Assembly: GCA_964371655.1 (NCBI GenBank)
Contig: CAYJOD010000012.1
Coordinates: 1-64,000 of the forward strand
DNA length: 64,000 nucleotides
From: CAZGSN01 sp964371655
GTDB lineage: Bacteria; Desulfobacterota; Binatia; HRBIN30
Direction of reading: 5' to 3'
Shown here in pieces: positions 16,036 through 25,444 of this stretch; position 1 is the first letter of the stretch; each line of letters opens with the position of its first letter. The position numbers and the translations under genes are program-made. The notes under the pieces are model-generated. The model was not told the DNA's origin. It did no database searches and saw nothing but the letters and a program-made list of their open reading frames with translations.

Positions 16036-18807
16036 TCAGCGGATCTTCTGAATGTCGACGCCGACGGCGCGATCGGCCGGGATCGGCTGCCACGAGAAGA
16101 GCCGGTACTTCAGTTGGCCGTAGTTGCCGACGAGTCCGAGGTGCTTGACGTGCCCGGGCTCGAGGTCCGCCTGGCCGTACCAGTTCTCATGCATGTAGGG
16201 CTCGAAGCCGTTGTAGAGGATCACCTGGCCGGGCCGGCACGCGGGACTGATTTTCGCCGCCATGAGGCTCTCGCCGACGTCGTTCACCAGCTTGATCTTC
16301 TCGCCGTTCTTAATACCGAGGCTGGCGGCGTCCTTGTCGTTGATGAAGACGAAGGGCTCGCCGCGGTGGGTGTTGAGCATGAGGTTGTTGGTCATGTTCA
16401 TCGAATGGATGCTCCAGCGGTTGTGGCCGCTGGTCATCAAGAAGCGGCGGTCGCGGCCACCTTGCGGTGGAGGCTCTTTGTGGGTCGGCAGCTCTTCGCC
16501 CGCTTCGAGGAACCAATCGTGATCGATATAGAACTGCGCCCGACGCACCAGGGTGTCGTACGGGATCTTGTCCTCGGTGTGCCAGCGTAGCGGGTTGTGA
16601 ACCTCATCCGCCTTGATCGTCGACGCTTGCGAGATGCCGTGGCCGACCATCCCCCAGCCCTCGAAGCGGGTCGTGCCCTTTTCGCGCAGGGATTCGAGGG
16701 TGGTGCCTTTCGGCAAGATGCCATAGACGGCATTGTCGCGAACCACCTCGTCGAAGCGGGCCTCTTCGTCGCGCACCGCGCCGTTGAGGGTTGCGCGTGC
16801 GACCAGGTTCTCGAAGCTACGCACGTTGCCCTTACGGTCGGTGAACTCCTTCATGCCGCGCGCCTTGGCCCGTTCTTCGATCTTCTCCACGAGGCGAATA
16901 CCGATCTCCCAGTCGGAGAGGGAATCACCCGCGGGTTTGGTGGCGCGATCGCAGAGTACGAAATTGAGATGATGCACCGACGGCATGCTGTTGCCGAGCT
17001 TCTCGTAATGCTGGGCGGCGGGCAGGATGTAGTCGGAGTACAGGCCGGTGGTGGTGATGCGGTAGTCGACCGAGACGATCATCTTGAGCTTGGGCCACAG
17101 ATGCTCGAGCAACTGAATCTGGCCGCCGCGCTGGCGGCGCAGCAGGTTGCCGCCGGCTTCGAAGAGCACACGCGGCTCGACTTGCTCATAGGCCGACGTG
17201 TAGCTCGAGCCCCACCAGCCCTTCTCGACGGCTTCCGTGATGTACTCGTCGAAGCTGCGCTTCATCGACGGATCGTTGTTGTCGGGGTTGTTCCAGCGCT
17301 CCTTGTAACCGTACTGGTAGTACCAGACGAAGGCGGGAGGAATCATGTTGCCGGTTCCGCCGAGCTCCCCGGCCATCTCCGCGGCGCGGTTCTGGATCAT
17401 CTCACTGGTCATCGTCGGATCGGAGCCGGCCAGCATACGGCGCATGGCGATGAGGCTGGCGATCAGCTTCTGCGCTTCGACCTGGCCGGGGCCCTGCTTG
17501 CGTTGCATGAACGCTTGACCGTCCATGGCCATGATCGCCCAGGAGCGCGTCCCGGTGCCCTTCTTGCCCCAGTTGCCGGTGAGCCCGAGCAGCAGCGCCA
17601 TGGCGCGCTCCATCAAGTCGCCGTGGTAGTACTTCCCCGAGTTCCAGCCGATGAAGATCTTGGTCTTACGCGTGGCCACCTTGCGGGCGAGGGCGCGGAT
17701 GTTGTCGGGATGGATCTCGCAAATCTTGCCGGCCTCTTCCGGGGTGTAGGCTTCCAGGTGGCGCTTGAGGCGCTCGAAGACCGGCTCCACCTCGACGGTG
17801 CTGCCATCGGCGAGTGTGACTTGGTAGATGCCGCTCAGGGCCGGATCCACACCGGTGGTCGCCAGGGTACCGCGTGGCGCCGGAGTCAGCACGTTGGTGA
17901 GAGTGTCCCACCAGAAGAACTGATCGTCGCGATCGCCGTCGCTGACCTCGTTGCCGCGCAGGAAGTGGCCGGTATCGGTGCGCACCAACAGCGGCAGATC
18001 GGTCTGCTCCTGCACGAACTGCTTCTTGTAGAGACCGGCGTCAATGATCACCTTGCACATCGCCAAGGCGAAGGCGGCGTCGGTGCCGATGCGAATCGGC
18101 TGGTGCAGATCGGCGTGGATCGCAGACGGGCTGAAGTCCGGTGCGATGGTCACCACCTCGCCGCCGTTGTAGCGGGCCTCGGCGAGGTAGTGGTACCAGT
18201 GAATGTTGGTGTAGACGGGATTGGCGTGCCAGATCAGCGTCAAATCGGCGAGGAACCAATCGTCCATCGACGCGGTGGGATTAAACAGACCCCAGGTGAT
18301 GTGGTAGCCGGGGCTGAAATCCTGGAACTCGGCATTGCCGTCGGTGGTCGGCGTGCCGAGCAGCAAGGCGAATAGCCGCGCCGCAAACGCACCCGGCTCC
18401 GGGGTGAGCAGGGTCAGAATCGACTCGCCACCATACTCGTTGATGGCGTCGAGCATGGCGTCGGCGATGTCGGTCAGCGCCTCGTCCCACGACACCGGTT
18501 TGAACTCGCCTTTGCCGCGCTCGCCGACGCGTTTCAGCGGCTGGGTGACGCGATCCGGCGAGTAGTGGCAATGACTCCAACTCGCGCCTTTCTGGCAACC
18601 CATCGGATTCATGTCTGGAATACCGGCCTCGATCGGCGCCAGCGAGCCGGCCTGTTCCTCGCGGACGATCTTGCCGTCCTTGGTGTACACCCGCCACGGA
18701 CAGCCGCCCGGGTAACAATCGACGGAGTGGCTGCCCCAGGTCACCTTGTCCCAGGTCCATCTCTTCCGATAGGTGTCGGCCCACGCTCCTGTTTGAGTCT
18801 TCGCCAT
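16036..18807 (-). CDS. Molybdopterin oxidoreductase alpha subunit, DMSO reductase type II (alkylbenzene dehydrogenase-like)
   Basis: The 923-residue catalytic subunit has the N-terminal [4Fe-4S] ligands H27, C31, C36 and C71 (GSHSVDCYPGGCPW ... NPMGCQKG); a His as first ligand is the mark of type II enzymes such as nitrate, ethylbenzene, dimethylsulfide and chlorate oxidoreductases. PDMNPMGCQKGASWSH and PLKRVGERGKGEFKPVSWDE match the ethylbenzene-dehydrogenase branch as I remember it. No twin-Arg signal precedes it, unlike periplasmic members, so it is probably cytoplasmic. The MerR gene upstream and the FadL-type channel gene downstream suggest anaerobic hydroxylation of an imported hydrocarbon, but other substrates cannot be excluded. 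AAGGAG precedes ATG 18807. Confidence 0.9.
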   Translation of the reverse strand: MAKTQTGAWADTYRKRWTWDKVTWGSHSVDCYPGGCPWRVYTKDGKIVREEQAGSLAPIEAGIPDMNPMGCQKGASWSHCHYSPDRVTQPLKRVGERGKGEFKPVSWDEALTDIADAMLDAINEYGGESILTLLTPEPGAFAARLFALLLGTPTTDGNAEFQDFSPGYHITWGLFNPTASMDDWFLADLTLIWHANPVYTNIHWYHYLAEARYNGGEVVTIAPDFSPSAIHADLHQPIRIGTDAAFALAMCKVIIDAGLYKKQFVQEQTDLPLLVRTDTGHFLRGNEVSDGDRDDQFFWWDTLTNVLTPAPRGTLATTGVDPALSGIYQVTLADGSTVEVEPVFERLKRHLEAYTPEEAGKICEIHPDNIRALARKVATRKTKIFIGWNSGKYYHGDLMERAMALLLGLTGNWGKKGTGTRSWAIMAMDGQAFMQRKQGPGQVEAQKLIASLIAMRRMLAGSDPTMTSEMIQNRAAEMAGELGGTGNMIPPAFVWYYQYGYKERWNNPDNNDPSMKRSFDEYITEAVEKGWWGSSYTSAYEQVEPRVLFEAGGNLLRRQRGGQIQLLEHLWPKLKMIVSVDYRITTTGLYSDYILPAAQHYEKLGNSMPSVHHLNFVLCDRATKPAGDSLSDWEIGIRLVEKIEERAKARGMKEFTDRKGNVRSFENLVARATLNGAVRDEEARFDEVVRDNAVYGILPKGTTLESLREKGTTRFEGWGMVGHGISQASTIKADEVHNPLRWHTEDKIPYDTLVRRAQFYIDHDWFLEAGEELPTHKEPPPQGGRDRRFLMTSGHNRWSIHSMNMTNNLMLNTHRGEPFVFINDKDAASLGIKNGEKIKLVNDVGESLMAAKISPACRPGQVILYNGFEPYMHENWYGQADLEPGHVKHLGLVGNYGQLKYRLFSWQPIPADRAVGVDIQKIR

Positions 18808-18878
18808 GTGTGTCTCCTTCTGGTTGTCAGCACGGAACCGGCGGCATGCGCTGGCGCACGCCTACCGCCCTCCGCGGC

Positions 18879-19682
18879 TCACTTGCGACGCGCTCTCTTC
18901 TTCGATCCGAGGGCCGCTGCTTCGGCGGCCAAGCCGTTCTTCTCCGAAACCTCCGCGATGAAGCTCCTGATCTTTCGCCAGTGTACGATGCTGATGATCT
19001 GATTGAGGATGGGCACGGCCTCGGTGGCGACGCGCGCCGCCTCCTCCCCGCCGAACTCAGCGTAGCGCTCCGTGAACAGCTCGATCTCACGACGCGCGAG
19101 GCGCGAGATCGCAACTTCGATGACCTCGAGGTCTTGGGGCAGGAATCCGCGCTCCGGGGAGATACCAACTTCCGTCAAGCGCACCCAGGCGTCGAGGAGC
19201 TCGGCGTCCTCGCTGGAGACGGAGGCCTTGCGGCCGCGACCGTCGATCGTAATGACGCCGCGAGCGACGAGCTCGGCGATCTCCTTCTTGGAGATGCCCC
19301 CCTGCGTGAGGATGTCCGTAACCGCAACGCGCTGGCGGAGTGTGGCGGCGGCGCTCGCACCGAGGTGAACGCGCAGCTCCTTGATCAGCGACCGTTGCGC
19401 GATCGAGAACGACGCGTCATCCGCATCTTCGGCATCTTCGAGGAGGGCGCGGATCGCTCGCAGCGGCAGGAAATGTTTGTCTTGGATGCTCTTGATCAGG
19501 CGGGCGCGGCGGACGTGCTCGGTGCTGTAGAAGGCGGTGTTGCGCCCGGTCTTCTTCGGTCGCGGCAGCAGCCCCTCGGCGAGATAGAAATGGATGGTCT
19601 CTCGCGGCAGGCCGGTCTCTCGCACCAGGTCGCGCATGCGCAACTGCGGGTGCGACGGCTCATGCGCCCGCCCGGGTGACAT
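18879..19682 (-). CDS. MerR-family transcriptional regulator
   Basis: The 267-residue protein has an N-terminal MerR winged helix (LRMRDLVRETGLPRETIHFY, AEGLLPRP, STEHVRRARLIKSIQ) and a long C-terminal effector domain without the Cys clusters of metal sensors. Start ATG 19682 has GGA eight bases upstream; the open frame extends to 19721 but no ribosome site precedes that start. The gene lies 71 bp upstream of the molybdenum oxidoreductase on the same strand, so it is the obvious candidate regulator of that operon, perhaps sensing the aromatic or hydrocarbon substrate (inference). Confidence 0.85.
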   Translation of the reverse strand: MSPGRAHEPSHPQLRMRDLVRETGLPRETIHFYLAEGLLPRPKKTGRNTAFYSTEHVRRARLIKSIQDKHFLPLRAIRALLEDAEDADDASFSIAQRSLIKELRVHLGASAAATLRQRVAVTDILTQGGISKKEIAELVARGVITIDGRGRKASVSSEDAELLDAWVRLTEVGISPERGFLPQDLEVIEVAISRLARREIELFTERYAEFGGEEAARVATEAVPILNQIISIVHWRKIRSFIAEVSEKNGLAAEAAALGSKKRARRK

Positions 19683-19706
19683 CGTTTTCCTTCGAACCAA
19701 GTGCAT

Positions 19707-19722
19707 AGTGTTACTAGACACT
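19707..19722. promoter_or_regulatory. Possible operator: palindrome AGTGT-N6-ACACT
   Basis: The perfect 5-bp arms AGTGT and ACACT flank TACTAG, 25 bp upstream of the MerR start codon. The position fits autoregulation, but the arms are short and no clear -35/-10 pair was confirmed around them. Confidence 0.3.
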
Positions 19723-19754
19723 CTGGGGCTGCGGCGGAGTCTATGTCAAGCGGG

Positions 19755-19904
19755 CCTAGGAGTGTGTCGGACTTAGCGAGTTTCGAGAGATGACGACGCA
19801 CATAGAGGCCCTACAATCGACGATCGCTATCGAATGGCAGGGAGGACCATTAACTCAAACCGCCCCTGATCGAACTTCTTCGGAAAGTCCGACAGACTCC
19901 TAGG
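19755..19904. mobile_element. 150-bp MITE-like element with IS-type terminal inverted repeats
   Basis: The left end CCTAGGAGTGTGTCGGACTT (19755-19774) and the right end (complement of 19885-19904, CCTAGGAGTCTGTCGGACTT) differ at one base. The ends recall transposons of the IS1182 group (...GTCTGTCGGA...), but there is no transposase. It is a non-autonomous or internally deleted copy. The rest of 19683-20308 contains only repeat scraps, including GCGAGGTTGTCTCA at 20098. Confidence 0.65.
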
Positions 19905-20308
19905 AGCGGCCGCCAAGGCCGTGGCAGGCGCAGGCACTGTTGTTCCGCCACGCAGTGCTTGCAATACGCCCGACGCCACGCTCTGGCGAGCGCGGCTACC
20001 GTGCTTGCCTACGCCCTCGCTTGAGGCCAGAAAATGTAGCCGCCGTCGCCAGACGGTGGCCGTCAGATGGAATAGCAAACGCCGGATGCCACGCTCTCGC
20101 GAGGTTGTCTCAGAACCAGCGCGTTGGATATCCCACGAATCACCGCTCCCTTACGGTCGCGGCTCTGCGCTGGCCTGCGCCGCGTGTGGAGGGGTACGAC
20201 AGCGGCCACCCTTTGCCTTGCCTCGGCCGCGTGGTAGGCGCACGCGCATGACGCCCGCAATGTTGCGGAGGGCCGGGTGCTTTAACGTGCATAGGGGGAA
20301 ATCGAACC

Positions 20309-21064
20309 ATGGGACACATCACGACTGAGCGCGACGGCTCCATCGCCATCCTGCGGCTGGCGCGTCCGCCGGCGAACGCTGTCGACCTGGAGCTCGCCGC
20401 CGAGATGGAAGCTGCCTTTGTCGCGCTTACAAGCACGAGCGGGGTAGCTGCGGTCGTGATCACCGGGAGCGGGCGTTTCTTCTCGGCGGGGCTCGACCTG
20501 AAGCGCGTGCCTTTGTACGGCCACGATGAGCAACGGGCGATGGTCGGCACCGCGAATCGACTCCTCGGTAAACTCTACAGTTGCCCGCTGCCGGTGGTGG
20601 CCGCCGTAAATGGACATGCTGTCGCCGCCGGTCTCATCCTCGCGCTCACTTGCGACTACCGGGTTGGTACGAACGGAGCATGTAAGCTTGGCCTGACCGA
20701 AGCGAGGGTTGGAATTCCGTTTCCTGTGGTGGCGATGCTGGTCCTGCAAGCCGAGGTCGCCCCCGATGTAGCGCGCGTCCTGACACTGCGGGCGAACAAC
20801 ATCGATCCGCAAAGCGCGCTGGCGTGGGGTGTGCTGGACGAGTTACAAGCGCCTGCTCACGTCCTGTCGACGGCGATCGAGGTGGCCGGCGACCTGGCCA
20901 GTCATCCAACCGCCGGATACGCCCGGATCAAGCAGCAATTGCGTTCCCGAACCCTTGCCTTCATCGAGGAGACGAATGCCCGCGCGAACGACCCGGCCTT
21001 GGAATCTTGGGTGACGTCGGGCGCCGGCGCGGCGTCTGCCGCTCTCCTGCGGCGGGGTCGTTAG
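20309..21064 (+). CDS. Enoyl-CoA hydratase/isomerase family protein
   Basis: This 251-residue crotonase-fold protein has both oxyanion-hole segments, GRFFSAGLDLKRV and AAVNGHAVAAGLILALTCDY. A single acidic residue lies at the active-site position E131 (KLGLTEARVGIPFP); the second catalytic Glu of true hydratases is not evident, which fits isomerase or other crotonase chemistry equally well. It would act on an acyl-CoA in the cytoplasm. The ATG at 20309 is preceded by a weak GGGGGAAAT. No gene is directly linked; the CoA-transferase at 7.8-10.2 kb is a possible pathway partner. Confidence 0.87.
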   Translation: MGHITTERDGSIAILRLARPPANAVDLELAAEMEAAFVALTSTSGVAAVVITGSGRFFSAGLDLKRVPLYGHDEQRAMVGTANRLLGKLYSCPLPVVAAVNGHAVAAGLILALTCDYRVGTNGACKLGLTEARVGIPFPVVAMLVLQAEVAPDVARVLTLRANNIDPQSALAWGVLDELQAPAHVLSTAIEVAGDLASHPTAGYARIKQQLRSRTLAFIEETNARANDPALESWVTSGAGAASAALLRRGR

Positions 21065-21115
21065 AACCCCGCTGAAGTACTCGCCGGTATCGTCACCACG
21101 GCGCAAGCCGGGGGG

Positions 21116-21507
21116 GACAGGGCCACGGCAAAGTCCCTGACGGAGCCTTGCGCGCAAGGATCAACTCGCGGCGCAGGCTGAAGTCCTGGGCCTACAGCCC
21201 GCGTTCGCGGGCTTTTCTGACATGTAGGCGCAGGACGGCTTTGCACCAAAACTCGACTCGGTATGTTTCTATCAGACAGCAGCAATTGTCATTCCGAGCG
21301 GGAGCGAGGAATCTGCGGTGGAATATCGGATGGGTGCAGCACTCGGAAGATTCCTCGCCGCGGAAGTGCAACGGCTCGGAATGACACCCGTGGAGACTTT
21401 TAGTGCAAAGCTGCGCAGGACTTCAGCCTGCGCCGGTGATTGGAGAGCAATGCTGCGCGTCGTTCGTCGCCGCCAGCCCTCCGTCGACGACTTTGCCGTG
21501 GCCCTGC
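21116..21507. repeat. Triple-nested inverted repeats
   Basis: The outermost arms GGGCCACGGCAAAGTCCCTG (21117-21143) and GACTTTGCCGTGGCCC (21490-21505) enclose a second pair, GCGCAGGCTGAAGTCCTG (21170-21187) with CAGGACTTCAGCCTGCGC (21415-21432). That pair encloses a third, GTCATTCCGAGC...GAGGAATCT (21288-21312) with AGATTCCTCG...GCTCGGAATGACA (21348-21388). Each layer matches a repeat family seen elsewhere in the window. 21065-21629 has no gene. Confidence 0.8.
21197..21218 (+). terminator. Terminator-like hairpin after the enoyl-CoA hydratase gene
   Basis: The stem GCCCGC-GTTC-GCGGGC is followed by TTTTCT. It is 130 bp after the stop codon and inside the nested repeat block, so it may terminate transcription or simply be part of the repeat. 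Confidence 0.4.
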
Positions 21508-21629
21508 CCGGGGGGAACAAGGGCATTGACCAAGCCGAGGCATCGTCGTAGGTCGAGGGTCGGGTTTGTTAAATTTTCGTGACAAGATTAAGGGTCGCCG
21601 GCAAACAGTCGGAGAGAGAGGAGCCTCCC

Positions 21630-24600
21630 ATGTCTAAGGGGTTTTGGGTCGCTGTGTTGCTGATCGTGTCGCTTGCGAGCTCGGCTGCATTCGCGGTGCT
21701 CGATGCAGATCAGCAGAAGTGTCAGAAAACGGTGGGTTCCCAAGGGGGAGGCTTCCTGAAAAAGATGCTGGCGACGATCGAAAAATGCCGGAACAAGATC
21801 AGCGCCGGTGACCTGGCGCCGACTACAGATTGCCTGCTGGAGCCGGCGACCGCTGCGAAGATCGCCGACTACGAGACGACGCTGCGAGGCAAGCTCGTCG
21901 GCGCGTGCAACAACCCAGCCTTTTCCGGGTTGGTCTTCGGCGGTGATTGCTCTGGCGCAGCGACAGCGGACGCGCTCGCCACGTGCGTGATTCAGACTCA
22001 CAAAGACCAGGTAGCCGCTCTCGTCAACACGGCCTACGGGGTCGCGGAGGTGCTCGGTCGCGATCAGCAGGGCTGTCAGAAGAAAGCGGCGAAGTCTGCT
22101 GCCGCTCTCGTGTCCAAGCAGCATGTGATGTTGCGCAAGTGCAAGGACAAGGTGAGCAGCGGCAAGCTCCCGGCGGCAACGGTATGCACGACGTACGTCG
22201 CTGCCGATCTTGCCGCGCTGCATACCAAGCTGGCGGCGAAAATCGCAAGCTCCTGCCCCAATGCCATCACCGCGACGCTGGCCTTCGACACCCCGTGTGC
22301 CGGCGCGACGAAGGGGGCTGGGCTCGCCACCTGTCTGCTGCGTGCCCACGCCGACGGCGACGAAGGGATGATTCTCGTCGAGTACGGCAGCAACGCGGCG
22401 GGAGGTGCGTCCCTGGCAAAAGCGATCACCGACACCGCTGACTGTGTGGCTGGCCCGCTCAGTCGTTGCCGCGTTGGCGACTACCTCATCAAGAACGACA
22501 AGATCCGCGTCGTCGTCCAGGGGGTCCAGCGCAATCTCTTCGGCATCGGACAGTTCGGTGGCCAGATCATCGACGCCGACCTCGTACGCCTGCCCTTGGA
22601 TCCTGATCGCGATAGCTTCGAAGAATGGTCGACCTCGATCAACATCGAGAACACCGCGCACTACACATCGATCGCCGTTCTCAACAACGGCGACAATGGC
22701 GAGCCAGCAGTCATCCGCGCCACTGGCGTCGACGACCTGCTCGATTTCCTCAACCCGAGCTCGACGATCGCAGGACTCGGATTCTCTTTGATTTCCAGCG
22801 CCGATGACAAGGATTTGCCCATAGAGGTCCAGACCGATTACATTCTCCAGCCTGGGCGCAACTACGTGCGCGTGGAGACGACCCTGCAAAATGTCGGCGG
22901 CACGCAGCTGAATATCTTTTTCGGTGACTTCCTCAACGGCTCCGGACAGCTTGCGGAGTTCCAGCAGGCGTACGGGTTTGGTGAACCGCTGGCGACTCTT
23001 TCTTGCAACTCTCTAGCTGAGACCCCGTGCGACGCCATCGTTTACGCCGGGGTGAAGGGCGCAGCCGGCGTGTCGTACGGTTATATCAACGACGAGTCGT
23101 TGTCCTCGAGCTTCACCACCTCGGGTGTCTCCGTGCCCCTCCTCGGTGTCGAGGTGCTCTTCGCCTTGACTGGCCAGGTCGGGCCCAACCACGTCTTGGA
23201 GCCAATGGGCGATCCTGGCGATAGCAAGACATTCACGCGCCACTTCGTTGTGGGCAACGGCACGGTTTCATCGATCCTTGATGCCCGCAACGAAATCCAA
23301 ATGTTTGCGACGGGAACGCTCCAGGGCACGGTCACCGCCGCTGGCAGCGCTGTGGCCGGCGCCCAGATTGCCGTGCTCGGGAACTCCTCCGATGGCCCGG
23401 CGCTTGCCCCTCTGACCAGGTACGTCGCCAGCCATACGCTCACCGATGCTAGCGGCAACTACTCCCTGACGCTGCCGCCGGGGAGCTACAACGTGGTGGC
23501 GAATATCGAGGGGTACCCGTTCGAGGGCGGCGGGGCGAGTCCCACTCAACACCCGGTCGTCATCGCAGCCAACGAATCGTCCACTGTCGACATGGCACTC
23601 CCGGCCACCGGTCAACTGCAGGTGAACGCGGTCGATGAGTCCTCTAATCCAATTGCGGCAAAGGTGTCGGTCATCGGCCTCGACCCGAGCCCGGATCCGG
23701 GAAACCGGGAGAATATCCTCGGGCTCATCCGCAACAGCACCGGCGTCTTTAACGACCCCACGAACGACGGCCTGGTATACGGGCTGGCCTACACAGATTT
23801 TGCCGGACTGAGCGGCAGTATCGGTCCGGTGCCGCTCGAGCCGGGCAGTTACCGTGTCGTCGTGTCGCACGGTATCGAGTACTCGGCCTACACGCAGGAT
23901 ATCACCGTGAGCGCCGGGGCCACTTCGACAGTGAACGCGCAGCTGGCGCGGGTAACGGATACGACCGGTTTGATTTCGGGCGATTTCCACGTCCACTCAA
24001 TCGATAGTGCCGACTGCAGGATCAGCCGCGCCGATCGTGTTGTATCGATGCTCGCCGAGGGCGTTGATTTCTTTACGCCGTCGGATCACGACTACCGCTC
24101 CGATTTTGCTCCGACCATTGCGGCGCTCGGCGCCGGCGCGCTCATCAAGACGGCGACCAGCGCCGAGATCACAACTTTCGACTACGGGCACTTCATTGCC
24201 TGGCCGCTGTCGGTCGACCCGACGAAGGTCAACGGCGGCAGCATCGACTTCGGCGGCGCCGCGCCGGATGGTCAGGACTTCCCGTCGTTCGGGAACTACA
24301 GCCTGACCCCGGGCGAGATCATCGCCGCGGCTCGAGCCGACGGTGCCACCACAGTCCAGATCAACCACGTCCACAGCTACTTCGGTTTGGGCGGCGGCTC
24401 CGGGCTCGCCATCGACACCGGCCTAACGCCGCCGCAATCGGCGGTTCCCGGCGCTGGCCGTCGACTCAATCCGGCGATCACGAATTACTTCCCCGACGCG
24501 ATCGACCGGCCTGATGCCCTAGAGTTGTGGATCGGCGATGATCGCTCGCAGGTCTACACAAACTTCCTCGGCCGCAATATCGGTGACTGGTTCAACCTGA

Positions 24601-25442
24601 TCAATCAAGGCATCGTGAAGACCGGCGTCGCCGACTCCGACACCCACCAGCGAATCGGCACGCAGGCGGGGATGCCGCGTAACATGATCGCCTCCGATAC
24701 CGATGCTCCCGGCAGTCTGGTCGGCGCCACCGTCTCGGCCAATGTGGATGCCGGGCGCAGCTTCGGGACCAACGGGCCGATTGTGCGAATCGCCACGCAC
24801 GCCACCTCCACCGGCGAGGATGGCGGTCTGGGGCTCGGGGAGTCGAAGACCATCAGCACGACCGATGGAGAAGTCGATATCGAAGTCGATATTCAAAGCC
24901 CGATTTGGGCGCAGTTCGATCGTGTCGAGTACTACATCAACACGACGACGACCAAGACTACGGCGTCGGAGCAGTCGGGCGCCGGACCGATCGATGTGAC
25001 CACATACTCGATCACTCCGGACTATGTGCAGAATGCGGGTACCAACTTTTCGGTCGACACCGTCGTCGACAACCCTGCCATCCAAGGGGCGTCGCACCTC
25101 GAGGCCAGCACCACGTTGCACCTCTCGGGGCTTACGCAGGACATTTGGGTCGTCATTCTGGTTCGCGGCACCGACGGAATCTCGAGGCCACTGTTTCCGG
25201 TGGTGCCGAATTCGCTGCTCGCGCAGGCGTGCAGCAACGATCCGTGCAAATCCTGCACGGTGGCCACGGTGGACGACGACTGTGGTGCGGGCAACACCTG
25301 TACGATCTCCAACGCTAGTTTGGCCGAGCTCACCGACGGGAACCTCGGTCAGTGTGGCATGACCGCGATGGCATTTACCACCCCGCTCTTCGGCGCCGTC
25401 GACGGCTGGGGCTGGACCGCTCCGGGAGTGCAGGTGAATTAG
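21630..25442 (+). CDS. Large exported protein with Cys-rich N-terminal repeats, carboxypeptidase-regulatory-like domain and CehA/McbA-type PHP domain
   Basis: ATG 21630 has GAGAGGAG upstream and starts a signal peptide (VAVLLIVSLASSAAFA). The 1,270 residues then show two related modules of about 110 residues with paired Cys (QQKCQK...KMLATIEKCRNK and QQGCQK...HVMLRKCKDK), a beta-rich region, carboxypeptidase-regulatory-like Ig folds (TGTLQGTVTAAGSAVAGAQI; LTDASGNYSLTLPPGSYNVV), and a PHP metal-hydrolase domain. The PHP metal motifs are GDFHVHS, TPSDHDYRSDF, QINHVHSYFG and VADSDTHQR. The C-terminus has a Cys cluster. CehA/McbA relatives hydrolyse esters such as carbamates or phosphoesters. The enzyme would act outside the cytoplasm; its substrate is unknown. 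Confidence 0.82.
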   Translation: MSKGFWVAVLLIVSLASSAAFAVLDADQQKCQKTVGSQGGGFLKKMLATIEKCRNKISAGDLAPTTDCLLEPATAAKIADYETTLRGKLVGACNNPAFSGLVFGGDCSGAATADALATCVIQTHKDQVAALVNTAYGVAEVLGRDQQGCQKKAAKSAAALVSKQHVMLRKCKDKVSSGKLPAATVCTTYVAADLAALHTKLAAKIASSCPNAITATLAFDTPCAGATKGAGLATCLLRAHADGDEGMILVEYGSNAAGGASLAKAITDTADCVAGPLSRCRVGDYLIKNDKIRVVVQGVQRNLFGIGQFGGQIIDADLVRLPLDPDRDSFEEWSTSINIENTAHYTSIAVLNNGDNGEPAVIRATGVDDLLDFLNPSSTIAGLGFSLISSADDKDLPIEVQTDYILQPGRNYVRVETTLQNVGGTQLNIFFGDFLNGSGQLAEFQQAYGFGEPLATLSCNSLAETPCDAIVYAGVKGAAGVSYGYINDESLSSSFTTSGVSVPLLGVEVLFALTGQVGPNHVLEPMGDPGDSKTFTRHFVVGNGTVSSILDARNEIQMFATGTLQGTVTAAGSAVAGAQIAVLGNSSDGPALAPLTRYVASHTLTDASGNYSLTLPPGSYNVVANIEGYPFEGGGASPTQHPVVIAANESSTVDMALPATGQLQVNAVDESSNPIAAKVSVIGLDPSPDPGNRENILGLIRNSTGVFNDPTNDGLVYGLAYTDFAGLSGSIGPVPLEPGSYRVVVSHGIEYSAYTQDITVSAGATSTVNAQLARVTDTTGLISGDFHVHSIDSADCRISRADRVVSMLAEGVDFFTPSDHDYRSDFAPTIAALGAGALIKTATSAEITTFDYGHFIAWPLSVDPTKVNGGSIDFGGAAPDGQDFPSFGNYSLTPGEIIAAARADGATTVQINHVHSYFGLGGGSGLAIDTGLTPPQSAVPGAGRRLNPAITNYFPDAIDRPDALELWIGDDRSQVYTNFLGRNIGDWFNLINQGIVKTGVADSDTHQRIGTQAGMPRNMIASDTDAPGSLVGATVSANVDAGRSFGTNGPIVRIATHATSTGEDGGLGLGESKTISTTDGEVDIEVDIQSPIWAQFDRVEYYINTTTTKTTASEQSGAGPIDVTTYSITPDYVQNAGTNFSVDTVVDNPAIQGASHLEASTTLHLSGLTQDIWVVILVRGTDGISRPLFPVVPNSLLAQACSNDPCKSCTVATVDDDCGAGNTCTISNASLAELTDGNLGQCGMTAMAFTTPLFGAVDGWGWTAPGVQVN

Positions 25443-25444
25443 TG

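Noticed and set aside
16597..18375. Plus-strand frame of 592 codons
   Set aside because: Antisense to the molybdopterin oxidoreductase, which has clear motifs.
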